Source of the DNA: Opacimonas sp964559075
GTDB lineage: Bacteria; Pseudomonadota; Gammaproteobacteria; Enterobacterales; Alteromonadaceae
Assembly (NCBI GenBank): GCA_964559075.1
Contig: CAZLGJ010000061.1
Coordinates: 1 to 16,454, forward strand
Direction of reading: 5' to 3'
Length of the DNA: 16,454 nucleotides
Shown: positions 7,345 through 14,662 of the stretch, in pieces
Numbering within the stretch: position 1 is the stretch's first letter
How the letters are laid out: each line of letters starts with the position of its first letter
Position numbers and translations under genes: made by a program
The notes under the pieces: generated by a model
Seen by the model: only the letters and a program-made list of their open reading frames with translations
The model's database searches: none
What the model was told of the DNA's origin: nothing

Positions 7345-7944
7345 GTGATCCTAGTCATTGATAACTACGATTCTTTTACCCACAACCTTGCGCGCTACTT
7401 TGTCGAACTCGACCAGCGCGTCGAGGTCGTGCGCAATGACGCCATCAGTCTATCACAAATTGAGGCGCTGGCGCCGTCACACATCGTGCTCTCCCCTGGT
7501 CCTTGTACACCAACAGAAGCGGGGATCACCTTAGCTGTCATCCAACACTTTGCCGGGCGCATTCCGATTTTGGGTGTCTGTCTTGGTCACCAAGCGATTG
7601 CCCAAGCGTATGGGGCACACATCGTCAGAGCATCCCGTGCAATGCACGGTAAAGTCTCGACCATTGCCCATCAACAGACTGGCTTATTTAACAAGCTACC
7701 TGCATCGTTTAACGTCACCCGCTATCATTCACTCGTGATTGCGCCAGACACACTTAGTGCGGAGTTTGATATCGCAGCGACGTGCGAAGACGGCACCGTG
7801 ATCATGGCCATTGCTGCGCCGCAACTGAAGCTCTATGGGGTTCAGTTTCATCCAGAATCTCTGTTGACTGAACATGGGCATGCCCTACTGGCAAATTTTT
7901 TAGCGCTCACTGGCCGCAATCCATTGACGGGAAAATCACCGTAA
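7345..7944 (+). CDS. pabA: glutamine amidotransferase, aminodeoxychorismate synthase component II
   Basis: Hydrolyses glutamine and passes ammonia to a PabB partner, which makes aminodeoxychorismate for folate synthesis; the class also serves anthranilate synthase (TrpG). The 199-aa product has the full triad: C79 in GVCLGHQ (77-83), and H169 and E171 in QFHPES (167-172). The oxyanion-loop sequence SPGPCTP at 50-56 is PabA-like, and IDNYDSFTHNL at 5-15 is the class N-terminus. It starts with GTG, since no ATG is available; AAGAG near 7329-7333 is the likely ribosome binding site. No pabB or trpE lies in the window, so the specificity call is by similarity and by the location next to trpS, common in related gammaproteobacteria. 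It may be shared with anthranilate synthase. Confidence 0.88.
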   Translation: MILVIDNYDSFTHNLARYFVELDQRVEVVRNDAISLSQIEALAPSHIVLSPGPCTPTEAGITLAVIQHFAGRIPILGVCLGHQAIAQAYGAHIVRASRAMHGKVSTIAHQQTGLFNKLPASFNVTRYHSLVIAPDTLSAEFDIAATCEDGTVIMAIAAPQLKLYGVQFHPESLLTEHGHALLANFLALTGRNPLTGKSP

Positions 7945-8019
7945 ACAGCGCTAAATTGGCAAAATCCTAATTATCTTCCACACTTACCTTAATTAGATGC
8001 AATTCAAACGAGGGGCGGT

Positions 8020-9093
8020 GTGTCTCTGATAGATGTTCTATTTGTCGAGCCTGCACAATATTCACGGCAACAAATACCAACCAAAACAACTCGGTCAAGT
8101 ACTCATAGCACCTTGCAGGTGGATGTGTCAGCAGCCAAAGAGCGCGAGTACGCCTTATACCAACAGCAGCAGCAGCGCGAGGAGATCAACCGCAAGCTGC
8201 ATACTTGGGTTTGCAAAGAAGTTGAATACAAACTGGCACATCATCTCAATGAAGTACTCAACCTGAGTACATTTAACAATAGTACCTGTGCATTATTGGA
8301 TCTCTTGTGCAGCGCCTCGGCGACGTATTCCAAGCTTGCCGATAGTGTGCGTCAAATCCCCTGGTTAGAAGAAACGCTGTTAGCCAAATTCAACAGCGGC
8401 GCGCTCACCCATGGCAAAAAACCGCACACCATAGTGACACAAGCAAAAACCATGTTTAGTTTGATGGGCATTGAGAACGCGCAACTGATCATTCCAAGCA
8501 TATTATTCCAACGCGCCATTCCGCCGCTTACCGAACCCTTCCCAGCGACAAAAGAACGAATTTTAGCGTACAGCATGAGCCTAGCACATGCGCTGTATTT
8601 GCTGTATGCAGACCAACCTCGCAAACAAGTACCTATATATATTTTCGCGCTGCATCACACCATGGGTGCCAATATGTTGATTAAATTGTTCTTTAAAGCC
8701 TTTGAGCAAGTGCGCACCGAGCAACTGCAAAGCAGTGAAAAAGCACGAATGCAGGCGCATTTTGACGTGCTGCGTGAACTCCCTCCTGACGCCCGCGCGT
8801 GTGCAAAGTTACTGCGGCGCTATGGCGATAAACTTTCGCAATCCCTCTGCTTAGCATTGCCATATAGGTACTTGCCCGTACATGCTATTGACACACAAGT
8901 GCAAGCCTGTGATGCCGATATTATGCCGCGCTTTGCAGCCGCCACACAATTTGCCGAGCAAACCGTTGCCAAGCGCTTTGTGCGCAAAAATATCGAACTG
9001 AACAATGCCGATATGTGGCCGTTATGTGCCCCCAAAATGCGTGAATGGGGCCAACAACAGTCACTATGGCAACCCTATGCACTGGTCAAATAA
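8020..9093 (+). CDS. HDOD-like domain protein
   Basis: A 357-aa soluble protein, probably of the HDOD signalling family, a non-catalytic relative of HD phosphohydrolases. The N-terminal part has a glutamine-rich predicted helix (about 39-60, QQQQQREE). The HDOD-like part spans roughly 85-290, with the segment IVTQAKTMFSLMGIENAQL at 138-156 resembling the family signature of a helix ending in LG(I/L)xxL. I see no conserved catalytic HD pair. The start is GTG at 8020, with GAGGGG (8010-8015) 4 nt upstream; the overlapping GTG at 8018 hits a stop at once. It lies 75 nt after pabA, a gap with a perfect 7-bp inverted repeat (CTAATTA 7967-7973 and TAATTAG 7990-7996). The family is an inference from a diverged sequence; the role is unknown. 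Confidence 0.6.
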   Translation: MSLIDVLFVEPAQYSRQQIPTKTTRSSTHSTLQVDVSAAKEREYALYQQQQQREEINRKLHTWVCKEVEYKLAHHLNEVLNLSTFNNSTCALLDLLCSASATYSKLADSVRQIPWLEETLLAKFNSGALTHGKKPHTIVTQAKTMFSLMGIENAQLIIPSILFQRAIPPLTEPFPATKERILAYSMSLAHALYLLYADQPRKQVPIYIFALHHTMGANMLIKLFFKAFEQVRTEQLQSSEKARMQAHFDVLRELPPDARACAKLLRRYGDKLSQSLCLALPYRYLPVHAIDTQVQACDADIMPRFAAATQFAEQTVAKRFVRKNIELNNADMWPLCAPKMREWGQQQSLWQPYALVK

Positions 9094-9284
9094 GCACTTT
9101 AACAAAAAATTTTTACACATAAATATCTGCGCAATTGACGCTTTATTTCATACTTATGCAGCTTGCAAAAAAGAATATGCAAATCAACGCAAGCCTTTAT
9201 TTTATAAAGCATAAAGCATTTTACAAGCGTCCCCAAAAAGCCTATTCTAAGAGGGTATTCATCGCACTAAAATAAGGTATTCCA

Positions 9285-10496
9285 ATGCAAGTAACACGGC
9301 AATTATTCGACGAAGTCATGGTCCCCAACTATAACCCAGCGGCCATGGTGCCAGTACGCGGCGAAGGTTCGCGTGTGTGGGATCAGGACGAGCGTGAATT
9401 TATCGATTTTGCTGGTGGCATAGCAGTGAACGTATTGGGGCATTGTCACCCGGCATTAGTCGCTGCGCTCAACGAGCAGGGACAGAAACTCTGGCACCTA
9501 TCTAACGTCTACACCAATGAGCCAGCATTGCGCTTGGCCAAAAAACTCAACGATGCCACTTTTTCCGAGCGTGTCTATTTTTGTAACTCTGGTGCCGAAG
9601 CCAACGAAGCCGCGCTCAAGCTTGCTCGTCGCTGGGCGCTAGAACACCATAATGAGCGCAAGGACAAGATCATTGCCTTTACCCAAGGGTTTCATGGGCG
9701 CACCTTTTTTACTGTGACCGTTGGTGGACAACCGGCCTATTCTGATGGCTTTGGGCCAAAACCCGGAGCAATCACTCACTGTGCTTATAACGACTTAGCC
9801 GCATTTGCCGAGTTGATTGATGACGATACCTGCGCGGTCATGATGGAGCCTTTACAAGGTGAAGGCGGGATCATTTGTCCCGATCCCGAGTTTGTCATAG
9901 GGGTGCGTGAGCTGTGTGATAAACATCAGGCGCTGTTGATTTTTGATGAAGTCCAATCGGGCGTTGGTCGTACGGGCCATCTGTATGCTTATATGGGATT
10001 AGGCGTCACGCCTGATATTTTGACTACCGCCAAATCCCTCGGCGGCGGTATTCCTATCGGGGCCATGTTAACCACGGCTGCGATTGCAGCTAGCCTCAAA
10101 GCCGGTACTCACGGCTCTACCTATGGCGGTAACCCGCTAGCTTGTGCCGTTGCCGAAAAAGCACTCGATATTATCAATCAACCTGAGGTATTAGCCGGTG
10201 TCGTCGCAAAAGAAGCGTTATTTCGCCGCGAATTAGCCCGTATAAATGACAAATATCAGGTGTTCGCAGAGATCCGTGGTAAGGGCATGCTGCTTGGCTG
10301 TGCAATGAACGAAAAATACCAGGGCCGCGCCCGCGACTTCATGGTAGCAGCAACTGAAGAAGGGCTAATGTGCCTAGTAGCAGGTATGAACGTCGTGCGC
10401 TTTGCCCCTTCCTTGATTATTCCTGATGAAGATATCATTGAAGGCTTAGCCCGCTTTGAGCGCGGTATTGCCAAAGTTGTTGCCAGCGAACAATAG
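9285..10496 (+). CDS. astC: acetylornithine/succinylornithine aminotransferase
   Basis: PLP-dependent class III aminotransferase. In arginine catabolism it converts N2-succinylornithine and 2-oxoglutarate to succinylglutamate semialdehyde and glutamate; members of this family often also act as ArgD in arginine biosynthesis. The 403-aa product is full length. Motifs are CNSGAEANEAALKLAR (100-115), FHGRTFFTVT (136-145), IFDEVQSGVGRTG (219-231, with D221 contacting the PLP ring nitrogen), the PLP lysine K250 in TTAKSLGGG, and THGSTYGGNPLAC (275-287). TAAGGT (about 9273-9278) is the ribosome binding site. astA follows after 20 nt. The ast context favours a catabolic role, but the name argD would be equally valid from sequence alone. 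Confidence 0.92.
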   Translation: MQVTRQLFDEVMVPNYNPAAMVPVRGEGSRVWDQDEREFIDFAGGIAVNVLGHCHPALVAALNEQGQKLWHLSNVYTNEPALRLAKKLNDATFSERVYFCNSGAEANEAALKLARRWALEHHNERKDKIIAFTQGFHGRTFFTVTVGGQPAYSDGFGPKPGAITHCAYNDLAAFAELIDDDTCAVMMEPLQGEGGIICPDPEFVIGVRELCDKHQALLIFDEVQSGVGRTGHLYAYMGLGVTPDILTTAKSLGGGIPIGAMLTTAAIAASLKAGTHGSTYGGNPLACAVAEKALDIINQPEVLAGVVAKEALFRRELARINDKYQVFAEIRGKGMLLGCAMNEKYQGRARDFMVAATEEGLMCLVAGMNVVRFAPSLIIPDEDIIEGLARFERGIAKVVASEQ

Positions 10497-10516
10497 TCTG
10501 CACGGGACTCAAGCTG

Positions 10517-11530
10517 ATGAAAATTATCCGCCCCATTACCACGGCTGATTATTCGGCGCTGTATCATATTGCCGAAGAATCTGGCGTGGGATTTACCTCG
10601 CTGCCCGTTGATGAGACCTTGCTGCGTAACAAAATTGAGCATTCGCTAGCTTCGTTTGCTAGTCAGCCAAGTGCACCAGGTGATCAAGGCTATTTGTTTG
10701 TCTTACAAGACAGTGAAACAGGCGCGGTAGAAGGTACCTGCGGCATCGAGGCGAGCGTTGGAGTCAACGACCCATTTTATCACTACCACATGGGCAAGGT
10801 CGTGCATGCGTCGCGCGAACTCAATATCTACAACACGGTCGATATTCTAACTTTTTGTAATGATTACACTGGGGTTAGCGAGATATGTACGCTGTTTTTA
10901 CGTGAATCAGCGCGTGTGGCTAATATGGGCAAATTTTTATCCAAAGTCCGCTTTTTGTTTATGGCGGAGCATCGCGAGCGCTTTGCCGAGTTGGTGATCG
11001 CTGAGATGCGCGGGGTCAATGATGAACACGGCCGCTCTCCGTTTTGGGAGTGGCTCGAAAAGCACTTTTTCTCTATCGATTTTCCCACGGCGGATTATTT
11101 AACGGGCATTGGCAAAAAGGTATTTATTGCCGAACTCATGCCCAAATACCCCATCTACGTCAACCTGCTATCTGAGGCAGCGCAAGCGGTGATTGGTCAG
11201 GTGCACGACAAAACCAAACCAGCACTCGCTTTACTGCACAAGGAAGGGTTTAAATGTCGCGGGTATGTCGATATTTTTGACGGTGGTCCGACCGTTGAAG
11301 CCGACTTGGCACACATTAAAACGGTGCGCGATGCCTGTTGCAAACCAGCTATTGCAGGGAAAGTCAGCCAAGATGCACAACCACACATTATCATTAATGG
11401 CGCTGTCAGCGATTTTCGCGCGGTGTGTCAGCCGCTGGTACACACTGAGGATCACGTGATTTTAAGCGCAGAAAGTATGGCAGCTCTGCAGATAGAAAAC
11501 GGCGATACGGTGCGCTTTAGCCCATTGTAA
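10517..11530 (+). CDS. astA: arginine N-succinyltransferase
   Basis: Transfers succinyl from succinyl-CoA to arginine, the first step of the arginine succinyltransferase pathway. The 337-aa product is near the E. coli length (344 aa). Family segments are ESGVGFTSLP (21-30), the conserved SRELNIYNTVDILTFCNDY (99-117), the TLFLRE region (125-130), AEMRGVNDEHGRSPFWEWL (162-180), and FDGGPTVEA (254-262). The start ATG is the first in frame after astC, and its Shine-Dalgarno is weak (GGGA at 10504-10507). With astC 20 nt upstream and astD 97 nt downstream, it belongs to the same transcription unit. Nothing looks truncated. Confidence 0.93.
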   Translation: MKIIRPITTADYSALYHIAEESGVGFTSLPVDETLLRNKIEHSLASFASQPSAPGDQGYLFVLQDSETGAVEGTCGIEASVGVNDPFYHYHMGKVVHASRELNIYNTVDILTFCNDYTGVSEICTLFLRESARVANMGKFLSKVRFLFMAEHRERFAELVIAEMRGVNDEHGRSPFWEWLEKHFFSIDFPTADYLTGIGKKVFIAELMPKYPIYVNLLSEAAQAVIGQVHDKTKPALALLHKEGFKCRGYVDIFDGGPTVEADLAHIKTVRDACCKPAIAGKVSQDAQPHIIINGAVSDFRAVCQPLVHTEDHVILSAESMAALQIENGDTVRFSPL

Positions 11531-11547
11531 TTCAGCAGGGGCAAACC

Positions 11548-11571
11548 ATGAATAATACACACCATTTATAA
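11548..11571 (+). CDS. possible 7-aa leader ORF before astD
   Basis: A tiny reading frame, MNNTHHL, with AGGGG (11537-11541) 6 nt upstream, lies between astA and astD. Its DNA ACACACCATTTATAA resembles the astD start region ACACACATTATATCG, so it may be a decayed duplicate of that start rather than a working leader peptide. A small GGGG-CAATT-CCCC hairpin (11589-11601) follows it, without a T-run. Translation is unproven and chance occurrence is quite possible. Confidence 0.15.
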   Translation: MNNTHHL

Positions 11572-11627
11572 CAACAAAAAACACCTCTGGGGCAATTCCC
11601 CTACCGACAGAAAATAGGAGCTTTGAC

Positions 11628-13121
11628 ATGCACACACATTATATCGATGGGCAATGGCAAGCAGGCTTAGGCCGAGCTATGGTCTCGCTTAACCCCACCA
11701 AAAATACCCCATTGTGGCACGGAGTAAGTGCAACAGTAGCGCAAGTTGACAGTGCCATTGCCGCAGCGCGCGTGGCCTCTCCAAAGTGGGCTGCCCTTAG
11801 CTTTGCAGAACGCCTTGCTCACGTGCAAGCCTACGGTGAGTGCCTCAAAAGCGCCCAAAACGATATGGCGCAGCTCATCGCTGCCGAAACGGGCAAACCC
11901 CTGTGGGAGACAGCAACCGAAGTCGCCGCGATGCTCGGCAAAATTGGTTTATCTGAAAAATCTTACCTGCAGCGTACCGGCGTGACTGAAAACCCCATGC
12001 CTGTGGGTCAAGCCTTTATCCGCCATAAACCGCACGGCGTTGTGGCGGTGTTTGGCCCCTATAATTTCCCCGGACATTTACCCAATGGCCATATCATCCC
12101 GGCCTTATTGGCGGGCAATACAGTCGTCTTTAAGCCAAGTGAGTTAACCCCTGCTGTCGCTCAGAAAATGATTGAGCTATGGGCTGCCAGTGGACTGCCT
12201 GCTGGTGTCATCAACCTCGTGCAAGGTGAGCTTGAGACCGGAAAGGCACTGGCTAGTCACCCTCAAATCGATGGCTTGTTTTTTACCGGCTCATCTACCA
12301 CTGGTAAACTCCTCCACGAACAGTTTGCTGGACAGCCAGGAAAGATCCTCGCGCTGGAAATGGGCGGTAACAACCCGCTCATCGTTGCTGCGCTTAATGA
12401 TGACGAGATTGATGCCGCCGTACACGACATTGTGCAATCAGCATTTATCTCTGCAGGTCAGCGCTGCACATGCGCACGGCGCTTGTTTATTCCAGCCACT
12501 CCACAAGGCGATGCACTGCTTGCACGATTGATTAGCGTCACTAAACGCATTCGCGTCGATCACTATGACGCACAGCCCGCGCCTTTCATGGGCGCCATGA
12601 TTTCGACAAAAGCTGCAGCAAACATGTTAGCGGTGCAAGCAGAGCTGGTGGCTCAAGGTGCCCAATCCTTGGTGCCTATGTCCCATCTAGCCACCGATAC
12701 GGGATTGGTCACTCCGGGAATAATCGATGTTACCCCCATTTTGGCACAGCTGCCTGATGAAGAGCATTTTGGTCCGTTGCTCAAAGTGATCCGCTATCGC
12801 GATTTTGATGAGGCGATCCAACACGCCAACAACACTCGCTTTGGTCTCTCTGCAGGCCTTATCAGTCACGACCAAACAGAATATGAGTATTTTTATGCCC
12901 GCATTCGCGCCGGGATCGTTAACTGGAATCGCCCTATCACGGGCGCCAGTGGTGCAGCGCCGTTTGGCGGCATTGGTGATAGTGGTAATCACCGCGCCAG
13001 CGCTTTTTATGCTGCTGATTATTGTGCCTACCCGGTTGCATCGGTTGAACTCGGTGCGCCAATGTTACCCAGCACCTTATCCCCTGGTTTAGATTTTGAG
13101 GAGTCATCACATGAGTCATGA
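11628..13121 (+). CDS. astD: succinylglutamate semialdehyde dehydrogenase
   Basis: NAD-dependent aldehyde dehydrogenase that oxidises N-succinylglutamate 5-semialdehyde to N-succinylglutamate, the fourth step of the arginine succinyltransferase route. The 497-aa product is full length (E. coli 492 aa). Active-site elements are N146 in GPYNFPGHLPNGH (143-155), the NAD-binding FTGSSTTGK (219-227), the general base E244 in LALEMGGNNP (241-250), and the nucleophile C280 in SAGQRCTCARR (275-285). A strong Shine-Dalgarno, AGGAG at 11616-11620, sits 7 nt before the ATG. The 3' end overlaps the next gene by 11 nt. astB and astE, needed to complete the pathway, are not in the window. Confidence 0.94.
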   Translation: MHTHYIDGQWQAGLGRAMVSLNPTKNTPLWHGVSATVAQVDSAIAAARVASPKWAALSFAERLAHVQAYGECLKSAQNDMAQLIAAETGKPLWETATEVAAMLGKIGLSEKSYLQRTGVTENPMPVGQAFIRHKPHGVVAVFGPYNFPGHLPNGHIIPALLAGNTVVFKPSELTPAVAQKMIELWAASGLPAGVINLVQGELETGKALASHPQIDGLFFTGSSTTGKLLHEQFAGQPGKILALEMGGNNPLIVAALNDDEIDAAVHDIVQSAFISAGQRCTCARRLFIPATPQGDALLARLISVTKRIRVDHYDAQPAPFMGAMISTKAAANMLAVQAELVAQGAQSLVPMSHLATDTGLVTPGIIDVTPILAQLPDEEHFGPLLKVIRYRDFDEAIQHANNTRFGLSAGLISHDQTEYEYFYARIRAGIVNWNRPITGASGAAPFGGIGDSGNHRASAFYAADYCAYPVASVELGAPMLPSTLSPGLDFEESSHES

Positions 13122-13932
13122 AGCTATTACCACACTGTTCGACCATTTGTGGCAGGATTACATCAAGATCACGCCCAGTGCACATAAAGTACATCAACTA
13201 CTAGCGCAGTTTGATAGTGACGCACACATTACTAACGATCATATTGCCCTGCGCACCCTATCCCTACCTGGCATTGGCGTGATGGACCTAGCGCAGCACT
13301 TTATTGCGTTGGGCTATGTGAAAGGCGATGAATATGACTTTAGCAACAAAAAACTCAATGCCATGCACTTTGAGCATGCTGATACGACCTACCCCAAAGT
13401 ATTCATTAGTGAACTTAAGGTAGCGGAACTATCGGACCAGGCGCAAACGCTACTGCGCGATATCGCAGCACAAATCCCGACAGATGCCCCTCGTACATCG
13501 GACTTTTTGTATTCTGGAACACATTGGCAGGTCAGCTACAGTCAGTATCAGGCCTTATTGGCAGAAAGCGAATACGCCGCTTGGTTTGCCGCATGGGGAT
13601 ACCGAGCGAATCACTTTACCGTCAGTGTTAATCACCTCGTTCAGTTTACTGAGCTGCATCAAGTCAATACCCTGTTAAAAGATCACGGGTTTGTGCTCAA
13701 CACCTCAGGTGGTGAAATCAAAGGAGGTAAAGACGTGAGCTTGGCACAGTCGGCCACTATGGCGGACCGCATGCCGGTAGCGTTTAGCGACCAGGTGCAG
13801 GATATTCCAAGCTGTTTCTACGAATTTGCGCAGCGTTTTGCCATGCCAACAGGACAACTCTACCAAGGGTTTGTAGCGGCATCGGCAGATAAAATTTTTG
13901 AAAGCACTCACTCAAAGGCGTCAAGTAAGTAA
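13111..13932 (+). CDS. DUF1338 protein, 2-oxoadipate dioxygenase/decarboxylase-like
   Basis: A 273-aa member of the DUF1338 family, whose characterised member HglS of Pseudomonas putida is an Fe(II) enzyme converting 2-oxoadipate to 2-hydroxyglutarate in lysine catabolism. The likely metal ligands are visible: H44 in NDHIALRT (42-49), H168 in RANHFTVSVNHL (165-176), and E238 in SCFYEFAQRF (234-243); R48 may bind the substrate carboxylate. It is much shorter than HglS (about 460 aa as I recall), so this is a compact subfamily whose substrate may differ. I start at ATG 13111 because GAGGAG (13098-13103) lies 7 nt upstream; a longer form from 13096 would place its start before that site. It overlaps astD by 11 nt, indicating translational coupling and a link to arginine catabolism. 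Confidence 0.82.
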   Translation: MSHEAITTLFDHLWQDYIKITPSAHKVHQLLAQFDSDAHITNDHIALRTLSLPGIGVMDLAQHFIALGYVKGDEYDFSNKKLNAMHFEHADTTYPKVFISELKVAELSDQAQTLLRDIAAQIPTDAPRTSDFLYSGTHWQVSYSQYQALLAESEYAAWFAAWGYRANHFTVSVNHLVQFTELHQVNTLLKDHGFVLNTSGGEIKGGKDVSLAQSATMADRMPVAFSDQVQDIPSCFYEFAQRFAMPTGQLYQGFVAASADKIFESTHSKASSK

Positions 13933-13943
13933 TTTAGCTCTCG

Positions 13944-14011
13944 ACAACAGCGTTGCTGTGCTAAGCTTAAGAAATAAGCTTGAAGCATACTCAGCGTTGT
14001 TTCTTACTTTT
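13944..14011 (+). terminator. imperfect hairpin, possible terminator of the ast cluster
   Basis: Inner stem AAGCTTA (13963-13969) pairs with TAAGCTT (13975-13981) around AGAAA. The pairing can extend with bulges (TGCT with AGCA) to an outer stem ACAAC (13944-13948) with GTTGT (13996-14000). A T-rich run, TTCTTACTTTT, follows. The stem is interrupted, so efficiency is doubtful, but the position 11 nt after the DUF1338 stop fits. Confidence 0.4.
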
Positions 14012-14090
14012 CATTGAGAACAAAATAGATTAATATCGTCATTAAACCAAGGTCTTATGCGCTAATTATGGATGTATGGCGTAATAACCC

Positions 14091-14102
14091 GTGTAGCTAC
14101 AC
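14091..14102. promoter_or_regulatory. 12-bp perfect palindrome upstream of the 176-aa gene
   Basis: GTGTAGCTACAC is self-complementary and lies 29 nt before the start of the unknown gene, inside its probable promoter region. It could be an operator for a dimeric regulator. I do not recognise the site and it matches neither a LexA nor an ArgR box. Confidence 0.3.
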
Positions 14103-14131
14103 TTTATTTAAAGAAAAGGAATTCATAGTCC

Positions 14132-14662
14132 ATGGCTTTATCAAGCTCAATCGTCGACGAACCAACGACCGGTGTTTCCTCCCTTACTCCGTCATTTACT
14201 GGGCGCAGTGAGCAAAGCTCAATCCAACATCCTTTAGGGCTTGAAGAAGTCTTGCGTGCTTGTGATTGGGTGTCCGTTGCCTTTCGCTCCCCGCGTTTAT
14301 TGAGCGTGCCGACTGGCAACAAAGCGACAGTGGTGTTACTCATCACGCCGGACATGGACAAACAGCCGTGGGTGGCTTTGGGTGAGTTTTTAAAGTTTTT
14401 AGATTATCGGGTGTTTATTTGGCAGCTACACACGCACACTCTGGCATTACCTCCATCCTTACCCATCCGCAGTTGTTCGGTAATCGCGCTAGATAAAGCG
14501 AATGCCTACGGCGAACTGATAAATCGCTATAACGATTTAGAGATTGAACGTGCTATTTCTTTAAGAGATGACAGCCAAGATGTGCACACGAGCGAAGAGC
14601 CCGCTCCCATTTTGATTGATTCAGCCACATGGGAGCGAGTAGCAACTGCGCTTAACGCTTAA
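14132..14662 (+). CDS. hypothetical protein, 176 aa
   Basis: I do not recognise this protein. It has a Ser/Thr-rich, probably disordered N-terminus (1-30), then a region that looks like an alternating beta/alpha fold (ATVVLLITPDM at 65-75, ALGEFLKFLDYRVFIWQLH at 82-100, SCSVIALDKA at 114-123), and a charged C-terminal tail. It has no signal peptide or membrane segment, so it is probably cytoplasmic. The start is fixed by an in-frame TAG one codon before the preceding TCC; AAGGA (14116-14120) lies 11 nt upstream, a somewhat long spacing. The stop overlaps the parC stop by 3 to 4 nt in a tail-to-tail arrangement at 14659-14662, so transcripts must read into each other. The strand pattern vaguely recalls SulA-like division inhibitors, but I see no LexA box and do not assert it. 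Confidence 0.65.
   Translation: MALSSSIVDEPTTGVSSLTPSFTGRSEQSSIQHPLGLEEVLRACDWVSVAFRSPRLLSVPTGNKATVVLLITPDMDKQPWVALGEFLKFLDYRVFIWQLHTHTLALPPSLPIRSCSVIALDKANAYGELINRYNDLEIERAISLRDDSQDVHTSEEPAPILIDSATWERVATALNA

Noticed and set aside
9146..9163. Possible ArgR operator upstream of astC (reverse strand TGCATAAGTATGAA, 10 of 14 matches to the ARG-box core)
   Set aside because: No convincing second box at the usual spacing, and the region is AT-rich, where such partial matches arise by chance.
9005..9214. Open frame of 69 codons running out of the HDOD gene into the intergenic gap
   Set aside because: It is an alternate frame of the HDOD gene with no ribosome binding site and low-complexity intergenic sequence.
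12172..12531. 119-codon plus-strand frame inside astD
   Set aside because: Out-of-frame shadow of a well-supported aldehyde dehydrogenase, without domain-like sequence.
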